Positions 50,744 to 61,128 of a stretch of 64,000 bases of DNA are shown here, one piece after another. The DNA lies in NCBI RefSeq assembly GCF_025148125.1, contig NZ_CP102267.1:187501-251500 (forward strand). The letters run 5' to 3'. The position numbers and the translations under genes are program-made. Each line of letters starts with the position of its first letter. The first letter of the stretch is position 1. This DNA comes from Blautia wexlerae DSM 19850 (GTDB taxonomy: Bacteria; Bacillota; Clostridia; Lachnospirales; Lachnospiraceae). The notes below the pieces were generated by a model. The model was not told the DNA's origin, did no database searches, and was given only the letters and a program-made list of their open reading frames with translations.

Positions 50744-50789
50744 AAAAGCAAGGAACTATGTGGCAAAACACATCGGTTCCTTGCTTTTA
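50744..50789. terminator. Bidirectional terminator
   Basis: AAAAGCAAGGAAC / GTTCCTTGCTTTT, a 13-bp stem with inner TATGTG / CACAT pairing, between the GH127 gene and the convergent regulator. Confidence 0.9.
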
Positions 50790-50812
50790 CTGTTTTCAGA
50801 TATTCTGTAAAA

Positions 50813-51736
50813 TTATACATTTGGAGTATAATGCACTTTCACATTAATATCCTGATTATAGTTTCCGAAATCTTTTCCGAAGAGTGTCAGACCGCCGATA
50901 TTCGGAGATGGTTCATCCACCTGGAAACGGAATACCATATCATCCTGAGAGGTAAAAGTGAGCTGCTGTGTATTCACATCAGAGATCTTTAATCCATCGA
51001 TAAAAGTACCGTGACGGTCAATGACAAGCATCTTCAGCAGACCATACTGATTCCAGTTCGGGAACCACCAGTCGGGGGTGAACATACCGTGGACATCACC
51101 GAAATCTCCGGGGCTTGTCCAGCTTCCGACCTTTGTATTATTCAGGAAAAAGGAAATATCAGAAGGCCAGTCACTGTTGACTCCGGGAGCTTCTGAACTG
51201 ATTTCAAATGAGAGTGTCAGCCGGTCAATCTTCTGTCCCGGAGGCAGCATATTTGGAATGCGGTAATCAATAAATCCCCGTCCAAACCATAAAATCTTTG
51301 CATCTACATGGCTCGGATGAGCAAAATAACGAGGATCATCTACCTCACCGATGAGATTATCGGTAGTAGACAGCCCACAGGTCGGATAAACAGAATAATT
51401 AAAGTAGTTGCCAATCGGAATGTCAATAGAGTAACTGTCTTCGGCCGGGCTGTCATTGTTAGAGGCAATATCAACCAGGATCTTGTCAACATTAATGCGG
51501 CAGACCTTCTGGTTTCCGTGGCCGGAATGCTCTGGAAGAATTGCGAGAATTCCGGCTTCTTCGAGTTTTTTTACATGGCTGGTCAGGGCACCGTTGGTAA
51601 TCCCCAGACTGGAAGCCAGTTCATTCATATTCATTTCCTGATGCTCAAGGAGAGTCTGGATCAGCCGTATGCGGATGTCAGAACCAAGAGCTTTGAAGAC
51701 AGGGACCGCCTGCTCCAGACTTTTAATATATAACAT
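50813..51736 (-). CDS. ArsR-type HTH regulator with large C-terminal sensor-like domain (paralog 1)
   Basis: 307 residues. An N-terminal ArsR-type winged helix (FKALGSDIRIRLIQTLLEHQ, then LASSLGITNGALTSHVKKLE) is joined to a roughly 200-residue beta-rich domain with no motif I know. That domain has recurring blocks also found in paralog 2: SVYPTCGLSTTDNLIGEVDDPRYF in this copy, SFEISSEAP, SWTSPGDFGD, WNQYGLLK and a glycine-rich end. It is divergent from GH43 genes, so probably regulates them; the C-terminal domain may bind an arabino-oligosaccharide. AAGGG precedes the ATG. Confidence 0.8.
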   Translation of the reverse strand: MLYIKSLEQAVPVFKALGSDIRIRLIQTLLEHQEMNMNELASSLGITNGALTSHVKKLEEAGILAILPEHSGHGNQKVCRINVDKILVDIASNNDSPAEDSYSIDIPIGNYFNYSVYPTCGLSTTDNLIGEVDDPRYFAHPSHVDAKILWFGRGFIDYRIPNMLPPGQKIDRLTLSFEISSEAPGVNSDWPSDISFFLNNTKVGSWTSPGDFGDVHGMFTPDWWFPNWNQYGLLKMLVIDRHGTFIDGLKISDVNTQQLTFTSQDDMVFRFQVDEPSPNIGGLTLFGKDFGNYNQDINVKVHYTPNV

Positions 51737-51832
51737 AACGGATTTCCCTTTCTGTTAAAAATGATTTTACAGCGTTTACGGTAGATTATAACGAATCTGC
51801 AAAAAATGTGCAACGAAAAGAAAAAAATATAG

Positions 51833-51861
51833 TTGATATTTTCTGAAAAATGCAGTACAAT
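51833..51861 (+). promoter_or_regulatory. Promoter of the GH43 operon
   Basis: TTGATA at 51833-51838, 17-base spacer, TACAAT at 51856-51861. Confidence 0.75.
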
Positions 51862-51892
51862 TTTAAATACATAAAAAATAATTTATATAAAT

Positions 51893-51901
51893 CTAAAATA
51901 A
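51893..51901. promoter_or_regulatory. Half-site of the candidate arabinan-regulator operator
   Basis: CTAAAATAA, identical to the right arm of the palindrome at 55633-55656. The left arm is not conserved here. It sits in the leader of the GH43 operon, at a position similar to site 1 in the GH51 leader. Confidence 0.4.
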
Positions 51902-51922
51902 AAACAGACAGGGGGACACACA

Positions 51923-52879
51923 ATGAGTGAAGAACTTAAGTATAATGAGCCATGGATTCTGCAGAGAGCAGATCCATATGTTTATCGCCACACAGACGGA
52001 AACTATTATTTTACAGCATCCATACCGGCCTATGACCGGATTGTACTGAGAAGAAGCGAAACTCTGGCAGGACTGAAAGATGCGGAAGAAGTGACAGTCT
52101 GGGAGAAACACAAAGAAGGAATCATGAGCGAACATATCTGGGCGCCGGAGCTTCATTATCTGGACGGAAAATGGTACATCTATTTTGCGGGCGGAGATAA
52201 AGATGATATCTGGGCAATCCGCCCTTATGTGCTGGAATGTGCAGATACAGATCCGCTTACAGGAGCCTGGACAGAGAAAGGCAAAATGGGACGTGCGGAT
52301 GCAGATGAATTTTCTTTTGAAGCTTTCTCTCTGGATGCAACAGTATTTGAAAACAAAGGAAAACATTACTATGTATGGGCTGAGAAGGTAGGGGTCGGCA
52401 AGCAGATTTCCAACCTTTATATTGGCGAAATGGAAACTCCGTATAAACTGAAAACCGTTCAGGTACTTCTCACTTCACCGGATTATGACTGGGAAAGAGT
52501 TGGTTTCTGGGTGAATGAAGGACCGGCAGTTATTCATCATGACGGCAGGATTTATCTTACCTATTCTGCATCTGAGACAGGTGCTGCATACTGCATGGGA
52601 ATGCTTACAGCAGATGAAGATTCTGATCTTCTTGACCCGAAATCCTGGACAAAAGAACGTTATCCGGTTCTTCGTACAGATGAGTCCAGAGGAATCTATG
52701 GACCGGGGCATAATTCCTTCACTGAAGACGAAGAAGGAAATCCGGTCATGGTTTATCATGCGAGAACAGAAGCAGAGATTGAAGGGAATCCGCTGTACAA
52801 TCCAAACCGTCATGCCATGCTGATGAAAATCCGCTGGGATGAAAAAACGGGTGCACCGATATTTTCTTACGAAGATTAA
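51923..52879 (+). CDS. GH43 exo-alpha-1,5-L-arabinanase-like enzyme
   Basis: The 318-residue five-bladed propeller has the GH43 acid triad by pattern: Asp in LQRADPYVYRH, Asp in SLDATVFENK and Glu in WVNEGPAVIHH. EHIWAPELHYLDGKWYIYF is a conserved blade segment. No signal peptide: it is cytoplasmic, trimming imported arabino-oligosaccharides. The layout resembles the GH43 subfamily-26 exo-arabinofuranosidases. GGGGG lies before the ATG. It starts a two-gene unit with the secreted GH43 and is divergent from paralog 1 of the regulators. Confidence 0.9.
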   Translation: MSEELKYNEPWILQRADPYVYRHTDGNYYFTASIPAYDRIVLRRSETLAGLKDAEEVTVWEKHKEGIMSEHIWAPELHYLDGKWYIYFAGGDKDDIWAIRPYVLECADTDPLTGAWTEKGKMGRADADEFSFEAFSLDATVFENKGKHYYVWAEKVGVGKQISNLYIGEMETPYKLKTVQVLLTSPDYDWERVGFWVNEGPAVIHHDGRIYLTYSASETGAAYCMGMLTADEDSDLLDPKSWTKERYPVLRTDESRGIYGPGHNSFTEDEEGNPVMVYHARTEAEIEGNPLYNPNRHAMLMKIRWDEKTGAPIFSYED

Positions 52880-52923
52880 TGTAACCTGAGATGGGATAAT
52901 ATTTGGAAAACAGGAGAACTGGT

Positions 52924-54498
52924 ATGAGAAAAAAATGGGGAATGATCCTGGGGCTGACAGGAATGATGCTTCTCGGAGCACAGAGTATATATGCTGCGGA
53001 AGCTGCTGATGGCACAGCAGAGACAACAGATGCGGCAAACGAAAAAGAAACAGCAGGCGCAGATGATATTGAGAGCAAGATTAAGAAAGGTGGCTTTACT
53101 GCCGGAGCTTCCGTGCATGATCCATCTGTCATCAAAGACAATGACACTTACTATATCTTTGGCTCCCATATGGAATCTGCGAAGTCCACAGATCTGAGAA
53201 ACTGGACCGGTTTTTCCTCCGGGGTCAATGCAGAGAATAAGCTGTTTGACAATCTTTTTGACGGAGAAGAAGACGGCGATCCGGCAGCGTTTACTTATGT
53301 AGGAAAGAACGAGGAAGGTGGTTATTCCGTATGGGCGCCGGATGTCATCTATAACAAAAAAATGGGAAAATATGTGATGTATTTCTGCACCACATCTTCT
53401 TATGTGAAATCCAATATCTGCTTTGCAACAGCAGACGATATTAAAGGTCCGTATCACTATGAGGATACATTCCTGTACTCTGGTTATAGCTATCATGATG
53501 TTAAGGAAAGTAATATCGAAGAACTGATGGGAACAGACCCAAGGCCATATACAGCAGCGTCTTATGACAATAATAACTGGCCAAACTGTATTGACCCGGA
53601 TGTTTTTTATGATGAAGACGGGCGTATGTGGATGGTCTATGGCTCCTGGTCCGGCGGTATTTTTCTGATTGAAATTGATGAAGAGACCGGCTATCCGATT
53701 TATCCGGAAGCAGACGAAGAAAATCATGTGGACAGCTATTATGGAAAGAAACTTCTCGGTGGTTATCACAACTCCATCGAAGGTCCGCATATTATGTATG
53801 ATGAGACCAGTGGATATTATTATCTGTTTTTGTCCTATGGAAATCTGCAGGCAAAAGGAGGTTATCAGATGCGTCTCTTCCGCTGTGACACTGTAGACGG
53901 AACTTATACAGATGCAGCAGGGAAGGATATGTATTTATTTGTGGAGCATAAAGATCATGGACTGAAAATGATGGGAAATTATACATTTCCAAGTCTTACT
54001 CAGACCTATATGGCACCAGGCGGACAGACTGCATTTGAAGATGAAGATGGTAAATTATACCTGGTCTATCATCAGCGTTTTGCTAAAACCGGAGAACTTC
54101 ATGAGCCTCGTGTACATCAGCTGTTCCGCACAAAAGACGGATGGCTGGTTGCTGCGCCATTTGCCACAGACGGCAAGACATTGAAAGAGGATGGATATTC
54201 CGGAGATGAAATCCAGGGTACTTTTTATCTGGTAAATCATGGTACGGATATTTCGGACAAGGTACATAAACCGCAGAAGATTCAGCTTAATGCAGACGGA
54301 ACAGTTGCCGGAGAAGAACTGAAAGGCAAATGGGAAGCAGAAGAATGCACACCATATATTGATGTGACTCTCGGTGAAAATACTTATACAGGAGTTGTCC
54401 TGAAAATGACCGATGAGGCAGGCAATGATACGATGTGCTTCAGCGCTAAGGGTGACAATAATGAAACTATATGGGGCGTGAAATATCTGTTGCCATAA
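52924..54498 (+). CDS. Secreted GH43 endo-alpha-1,5-L-arabinanase-like enzyme
   Basis: 524 residues with a signal peptide (MRKKWGMILGLTGMMLLGAQ, cleavage near YAA), an acidic linker and a GH43 propeller. Catalytic candidates are Asp in GASVHDPSVIK, Asp in NCIDPDVFYDEDG and Glu in SIEGPHIMYD. A C-terminal beta domain (about residues 420-524), as in long endo-arabinanases, follows. It has no cell-wall sorting signal or lipobox, so it is probably released. It should cut arabinan outside the cell, producing the oligosaccharides taken up by the two importers. The ATG at 52924 has AGGAG eight bases ahead. Confidence 0.9.
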   Translation: MRKKWGMILGLTGMMLLGAQSIYAAEAADGTAETTDAANEKETAGADDIESKIKKGGFTAGASVHDPSVIKDNDTYYIFGSHMESAKSTDLRNWTGFSSGVNAENKLFDNLFDGEEDGDPAAFTYVGKNEEGGYSVWAPDVIYNKKMGKYVMYFCTTSSYVKSNICFATADDIKGPYHYEDTFLYSGYSYHDVKESNIEELMGTDPRPYTAASYDNNNWPNCIDPDVFYDEDGRMWMVYGSWSGGIFLIEIDEETGYPIYPEADEENHVDSYYGKKLLGGYHNSIEGPHIMYDETSGYYYLFLSYGNLQAKGGYQMRLFRCDTVDGTYTDAAGKDMYLFVEHKDHGLKMMGNYTFPSLTQTYMAPGGQTAFEDEDGKLYLVYHQRFAKTGELHEPRVHQLFRTKDGWLVAAPFATDGKTLKEDGYSGDEIQGTFYLVNHGTDISDKVHKPQKIQLNADGTVAGEELKGKWEAEECTPYIDVTLGENTYTGVVLKMTDEAGNDTMCFSAKGDNNETIWGVKYLLP

Positions 54499-54551
54499 AT
54501 GGCTGTGGGAGTATCAGGAGCAGTATATAAATCTGAAGTCAGGCGGAGAAA

Positions 54552-55475
54552 TCAGATGTTTTCGGGATGATAACCGATGGTAATCCGTATATGCTGGTTA
54601 TAATCTCCGAAACCTGCACCAAAAAGAGTACACCCGCCGGGATGTTTGGCGCCCGGCAAAACAGAAAAACGAAATTTCATAACAGACTGATCAGTGAGTG
54701 CAAGCTGTCTGGTGGAAACATCAGACAGCTTTTCTGCGTCCAGAAAAGTGCCTTCAGGGGTGATCGTCAGTTTTTTCAGCAAACCATACTGATTCAGAAA
54801 AGAAAACCACCAGGAAGGATTGTATTTTCCTCTGCGGTCCCCGTAATCTCCAGGGCTGGTCCAGGTGCCGAGGATCACACCGTTCAGGGAAAAGGTAATA
54901 TCCGAAGGCCATACATCGCAGAACCGGGGGGCTTCGGAACTGATCTCAAAGGAAACTGTAAGTTCTTCAATCACGCTGTGATCAGGGATGAAATTGGGCA
55001 GTATATACTCCAGATATCCGGTGGTGAACCAGACGATCCTTGCCTGGCGGCTGCCTGGGTGTATGAAATACCGTGGCTGATCCAACTGTCCTACAAAAGA
55101 AGTAGAAGTTGCCATACCACAGGTGGGGGTTACCGAGAAATCAGAAAAATGTCCCACGCCGATTTCTGCACTGTAAATCTGCAGATCAGGACCGGAAAGC
55201 GCCATATTTACCAGAAGCTGATCCCAGTCTTTTATAAAATAGCAGCGTTTCTGTGTTCCGTGTGTGAGAGATTCATCCCTGAATTCTATCAGCCCGGCTT
55301 CAGCCAGAAGATTAAGGTGAGGGGACAGGGTTGTAACAGGGATTTTCAGGCTTTGTGCAATTTGCTTAATGTTCAGACCTTCTTTTTCCTGAATCAGACG
55401 CAAGATCTGTACACGGACAGGGGAACCGAGAGCTTTGAAGATGGCGAGACCATCGGAAACAGAACAGGATTTCAT
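54552..55475 (-). CDS. ArsR-type HTH regulator with large C-terminal sensor-like domain (paralog 2)
   Basis: 307 residues, the same length and architecture as paralog 1. The HTH reads FKALGSPVRVQILRLIQEKE, then IAQSLKIPVTTLSPHLNLLAEA. The C-terminal domain shares SVTPTCGMATST, PRYFIHPGS, SFEISSEAP, GTWTSPGDYGD, LNQYGLLKKL and DYNQH with it. It is divergent from the second importer operon. AAGGAGG lies ahead of the ATG. Several TAAAATA half-sites lie in its own promoter region, suggesting autoregulation. Confidence 0.8.
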   Translation of the reverse strand: MKSCSVSDGLAIFKALGSPVRVQILRLIQEKEGLNIKQIAQSLKIPVTTLSPHLNLLAEAGLIEFRDESLTHGTQKRCYFIKDWDQLLVNMALSGPDLQIYSAEIGVGHFSDFSVTPTCGMATSTSFVGQLDQPRYFIHPGSRQARIVWFTTGYLEYILPNFIPDHSVIEELTVSFEISSEAPRFCDVWPSDITFSLNGVILGTWTSPGDYGDRRGKYNPSWWFSFLNQYGLLKKLTITPEGTFLDAEKLSDVSTRQLALTDQSVMKFRFSVLPGAKHPGGCTLFGAGFGDYNQHIRITIGYHPENI

Positions 55476-55632
55476 GTAAAAACCTCCTTTTGACTGTATT
55501 TACAGGCATATAACACTAAATAAGAACTTTTAGTAAAATACGTTTTGATTAGTTATTTTACCATAAAATTACTTAAAAAAATATAGGAAAATAGCAAAAA
55601 AATGGATAGATTGACGAATAAATATCAGACAT

Positions 55633-55656
55633 TTATTTTAGATAATACTAAAATAA
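55633..55656. promoter_or_regulatory. Candidate arabinan-regulator operator, site 2
   Basis: Perfect palindrome with 9-base arms TTATTTTAG and CTAAAATAA and a 6-base centre ATAATA, 21 bases upstream of the importer -35. An additional dyad ACTAAA / TTTAGT and a TTATTTTA / TAAAATTA pair lie at about 55520-55570, closer to the regulator gene. Confidence 0.65.
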
Positions 55657-55677
55657 TAAAAATAAATCAAAAATATA

Positions 55678-55706
55678 TTGACATTTACAGGAATAAATTA
55701 TATAAT
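55678..55706 (+). promoter_or_regulatory. Consensus promoter of the second importer operon
   Basis: TTGACA at 55678-55683, 17-base spacer, TATAAT at 55701-55706: a perfect sigma-A consensus. The 5' leader of about 155 bases contains no gene I would call. Confidence 0.92.
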
Positions 55707-55870
55707 ATCAACATAAACCGGAGTTGAAAATAAAAAAGTTGTGCAAAATAACCATAACAAAAAGAAAGACTATATATTTTAAAAAAATACGAAATAATTA
55801 TGGAGATTGTACAATAGCATCATTGAAACCGGAAGAGCGCAAAGAAATGCAAAAAAAGGAGGATCTTTTT

Positions 55871-57265
55871 ATGAAGAGAAGAAAATTGTTCGCGTTACTT
55901 ATGACTGCAGCTATGGCAGTGTCCAGTATGAGCATGGCAGTGAATGTCTTTGCAGAAGAAGACACAACAGAGGAAGCTGCTGAGAGCGAAGAACCGGCTG
56001 AAGGAGAGCCTACAGCAGTAACAACCGTAGGTCCTGATGATGGAACAAAATTCGAGATGTGGTCATTCGTAGACCTGCATAATGAGTTTTATGGTCAGAT
56101 GGTAGATAAGTGGAATGAAGAGAATCCGGACAAACAGATCCAGATTACATTCAGTACATATCCATACTCTGATATGCATAACAAATTAATGATGTCCTTA
56201 CAGGCAGGATCCGGTGCTCCTGACCTCTGCGATATCGAGATCGGACAGTTCCCGAACTATTCCGGTGATGACAGCCCTCTGTATTCCATGAATGATGCAC
56301 TTGCTCCTTATGAAGATACAATGGTGCAGTCAAGACTTGATGTTTATTCCAAAGCTGACGGAACAAGACTTGGTGTTCCTTTCCATGTAGGTGCAACTGT
56401 TATGTACTGGAACGCAGATCTTCTTGAATCTTATGGATTAGATTACAAATCTGTAAAGACATGGGATGATTATACAAAACTTGGTGAAGAATTAAAAGAA
56501 GCTTCCAACGGTGAAGTGTACTTAACTTCTGTTGATACAGGCGGTGTTGACTGGATGTGGCTTGCAATGGCTGAGAATGGTGAAGACTGGACAGGCGGTC
56601 CGGACGGAACTGTAAACGTACAGCTTGATTCTGTAAAAGAAATGCTCACAATGCAGCAGAACTGGTTAAACGATGGAATCGCAATGGTATCCACAGACGG
56701 ACATGTTGACCTTGAAGCTGGTTTCTCCAACATCATGGAAGGTAAAATTGCTTCCTTCCCAAAAGCTATGTGGTACATGAGCCGTTTCAAAGATTACATG
56801 CCGGAGATGGAAGGCAAATATGACATCACAACATGCCCTGTATTTGAAGAAGGACAGAAATGCTCCGTTGGTATCGGTGGTACAGGTACTGTTGTAACAA
56901 ATCAGTGTGAGAATCCTGAACTTGCAGCTGAATGGCTTGCATGGGCTAAATGCTCTGAAGAAGGTGAAAACCTGATCTGGAACGAACTTGGATTTGACGT
57001 CTGCAACACAGCATTATGGTCTGACGAAGATTTCGCATATGATGAATCCAATACTTATAACACATTCTTCCGTGTAAAACCATACGAAGTTCTGAATGAA
57101 CTTGCTGAAAACGATGCAATCGGAACTATTTACACAACAAAGAACTCTCCGACACTGAACGATTACATGTGTACAACAACTCTGAACAATGTATTAGAGG
57201 ATGGCATGGATGTAGATGAAGCGCTTCAGGATGCACAGGATTATCTTGATTTCGAATGTGAATAA
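55871..57265 (+). CDS. Sugar ABC transporter substrate-binding protein (family 1, second system)
   Basis: The 464-residue receptor has a signal peptide (cleavage after VFA near residue 28), a Glu/Thr-rich linker, and a family-1 body starting FEMWSFVDLHNEFYGQMVDKWN. LGVPFHVGATVMYWNADLLESYG and the tryptophan-rich centre are typical. No lipobox. The ATG at 55871 has AAAGGAGG; the longer upstream frame is leader sequence. With the following permeases and GH51 it probably serves arabino-oligosaccharide uptake. Codon use and strong consensus promoter suggest high expression. Confidence 0.92.
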   Translation: MKRRKLFALLMTAAMAVSSMSMAVNVFAEEDTTEEAAESEEPAEGEPTAVTTVGPDDGTKFEMWSFVDLHNEFYGQMVDKWNEENPDKQIQITFSTYPYSDMHNKLMMSLQAGSGAPDLCDIEIGQFPNYSGDDSPLYSMNDALAPYEDTMVQSRLDVYSKADGTRLGVPFHVGATVMYWNADLLESYGLDYKSVKTWDDYTKLGEELKEASNGEVYLTSVDTGGVDWMWLAMAENGEDWTGGPDGTVNVQLDSVKEMLTMQQNWLNDGIAMVSTDGHVDLEAGFSNIMEGKIASFPKAMWYMSRFKDYMPEMEGKYDITTCPVFEEGQKCSVGIGGTGTVVTNQCENPELAAEWLAWAKCSEEGENLIWNELGFDVCNTALWSDEDFAYDESNTYNTFFRVKPYEVLNELAENDAIGTIYTTKNSPTLNDYMCTTTLNNVLEDGMDVDEALQDAQDYLDFECE

Positions 57266-57330
57266 TAAGATGATAATAGTTCACTGATCAAGTGAATAAT
57301 GAACGGTTACTGCAGTGACCGAAATGATAT

Positions 57331-57366
57331 GGGAGGCCAGGGAAACGCATTCCCTGACCTCCTTTA
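57331..57366 (+). terminator. Intercistronic attenuator after the second binding protein
   Basis: GGAGGCCAGGGAA / TTCCCTGACCTCC with one mismatch, followed by TTTA. It is preceded by small TTCAC / GTGAA and CGGTTACTG / CAGTGACCG hairpins. It probably limits permease expression relative to the receptor. Confidence 0.8.
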
Positions 57367-57530
57367 CTGTTATCCTGGTGAGAAATGAGATTTTCACAGG
57401 ATGTGGAGTCTGATTTCTTTTCAGGATAATGGTAATAAGAAAAAAGAAATTATCTGTAACTGTTCAGTAAACCATGATTCCATATGATGCTGAAAAGTTA
57501 CTGCTATTTTTAGAAGAGGAGGAATTCATT

Positions 57531-58430
57531 GTGAATAAAGTGAAAAAGATGCTCTATTCTCAGAAGGTGGCACCCTACGTATTCGTAATTCCGTTTGTTA
57601 TCAGCCTTCTGGTATTCTGGTTATATCCGCTCATCAGTGGTATTGTAATGAGTTTTCAGGATATTTCATTTGGCGGTTCTCAGTGGGTTGGTCTGAAGCA
57701 TTATCAGAAACTGGCTTCCGATAAGTTCTTCAAGACGGCTGTATTTAACAGTGTGGAATACATGCTTCTGACACTGCTCCTGCTGATTCCGATCCCGATG
57801 ATGCTTGCAGTACTGATGGAAAGCCGTCTTACCAAAGCCAAAGGTGTATGGAAAGTGATCATGTACATTCCGGCACTTACATCTGTAGTTATTTCCGGTA
57901 TGTTATTCCGACTGATGTTCTCAGAAGGTGATAACGGACAGATGAACCAGTTAATGCATTTGCTTGGAAATGCCAGTATCCCATGGCTGAAAGAAAAGAC
58001 TACCGGATGGATAGCTTTGTTATTACTCTGTATGTGGAGATGGACAGGTGTTAATATGTTGTACTTTATTTCCGGTTTAAAGAGTATTGATACATCTCTT
58101 TATGAATCAGCAGACATCGACGGTGCCAATGCAAAACAGAAATTCTGGTACGTGACATTGCCGCTTCTGAAACCGACAACTATCTATGTTATTACAATTT
58201 CCGTATATGCCGGTCTGTCCATGTTCCTTGAGAGTTTCATGTTGTGGAATGGTAACTCATCACCGAAGAACATTGGTCTTACTATCGTAGGATATCTGTA
58301 TAAACGTGGTATTGAGAAAAATGATATGGGTTATGCGTGTGCTGTAGGTATGGTGCTTCTGGTCATTGCCCTGGCTATCAATGTTGTCCAGCTTGTGGCA
58401 ACAGGAACATTCAAGAAGGAGGAAAAGTGA
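57531..58430 (+). CDS. Sugar ABC transporter permease (MalF type, second system)
   Basis: The 299-residue permease has six helices, the N-terminal VAPYVFVIPFVISLLVFWLYPL and the EAA loop ESADIDGANAKQKFWYVTLPLL. The GTG at 57531 is chosen because GAGGAGG lies eight bases ahead; the longer frame begins without a ribosome site. It pairs with the next permease, which starts one base after its stop. Confidence 0.92.
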   Translation: MNKVKKMLYSQKVAPYVFVIPFVISLLVFWLYPLISGIVMSFQDISFGGSQWVGLKHYQKLASDKFFKTAVFNSVEYMLLTLLLLIPIPMMLAVLMESRLTKAKGVWKVIMYIPALTSVVISGMLFRLMFSEGDNGQMNQLMHLLGNASIPWLKEKTTGWIALLLLCMWRWTGVNMLYFISGLKSIDTSLYESADIDGANAKQKFWYVTLPLLKPTTIYVITISVYAGLSMFLESFMLWNGNSSPKNIGLTIVGYLYKRGIEKNDMGYACAVGMVLLVIALAINVVQLVATGTFKKEEK

Positions 58431-58431
58431 T

Positions 58432-59307
58432 ATGGCAAAAACAGCAGCTCAGCCAAAGACAATGGAATCAAATCATAAAGTTGCGTCTGTATTATCCACA
58501 GGGCTTTTCGCTATCCTCTGTGTGCTGATCGCATTCCCGCTTCTTGCAGGTTTCTTCGCTTCCTTCCAGGAAGGCCGTGAAGTAGTTATGAAGGGTATGT
58601 CCCTGAATCTTGATTTCTCCAAGATGCATCTGGACAACTACAAATACCTGTTTTCCGGAAATGAGGATTCCCGAAAATATTTTATGTGGTATAAAAACAG
58701 TCTGATCTTGACACTGATCACGGTAGTTCTGACACTGTTGGTATGCTACTTCATCGCATACGGTCTGACCATGTACAAGTTTAAACTTCAGGGATTTTTA
58801 TTCTTCCTGGTAATCGCAACCATGTGTGTTCCTTTTGAAATCCTGATGCTTCCTCTGTATAACGAAGTTACATCTCTTGGGATCATCAATACAAGAGCCG
58901 GTGTTATTCTCCCCGGATTATGTGGTGCGTCGACGATTTTCTTCTTCAAACAGTATATGCAGAGTCTTCCGAAAGAGCTTCTGGATGCAGGAAGAATCGA
59001 CGGATGCACAGAGTATGGTATCAGTGTTAAGATTATGATGCCGATCACCAAACCGGCATTTGCATCCATGGCAATCCTCTGTGCAATGGGTTCCTGGAAC
59101 AACATGTTATGGCCGATGCTGGTATTCCGTGATACAAGCAAATTTACACTGCAGATCGGTCTGAATACATTGCTTACACCTTATGGAAATAACTACAACC
59201 TTCTGATCGCAGGTTCCATGTTCGGTATTCTTCCAATCCTGATCATCTACCTGATCTTCCAGAGATACCTGATCGATGGTATGACATCCGGTGCTGTTAA
59301 GGGTTGA
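58432..59307 (+). CDS. Sugar ABC transporter permease (MalG type, second system)
   Basis: The 291-residue permease has six helices and the EAA loop LDAGRIDGCTEYGISVKIMMPITKPA, ending FQRYLIDGMTSGAVKG. The start at 58432 follows AAGGAGG at the end of the preceding gene. An imperfect GAGCTG / CAGCTC stem at about 59357-59430 separates it from the third GH51 gene and may be a processing structure. Confidence 0.92.
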   Translation: MAKTAAQPKTMESNHKVASVLSTGLFAILCVLIAFPLLAGFFASFQEGREVVMKGMSLNLDFSKMHLDNYKYLFSGNEDSRKYFMWYKNSLILTLITVVLTLLVCYFIAYGLTMYKFKLQGFLFFLVIATMCVPFEILMLPLYNEVTSLGIINTRAGVILPGLCGASTIFFFKQYMQSLPKELLDAGRIDGCTEYGISVKIMMPITKPAFASMAILCAMGSWNNMLWPMLVFRDTSKFTLQIGLNTLLTPYGNNYNLLIAGSMFGILPILIIYLIFQRYLIDGMTSGAVKG

Positions 59308-59436
59308 TCAAAAGTTGTAAATATTCAAATCGTAACTTGCTGACATGATATAAAATGAGCTGTCCCATTGAGTTTTGAAATTAATGTTACTGTAACCGGT
59401 GATCATTTGACATTACTTATGAGGCAGCTCAAATAA

Positions 59437-61017
<1,581 letters not shown>

Positions 61018-61022
61018 AAATG

Positions 61023-61077
61023 ATCCCTCTTAAGCAGACAAGGTAGATAACCAAAATCTTCTTAAGAGGGATTTTTT
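61023..61077. terminator. Terminator after the third GH51 gene
   Basis: ATCCCTCTTAAG / CTTAAGAGGGAT, a 12-bp stem with a 26-base interior, then a T run. Confidence 0.9.
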
Positions 61078-61128
61078 ATGGCTATTTTGGCAGGGGATAG
61101 TGTCGGGAATGTTTCTTGCATATCAGAA

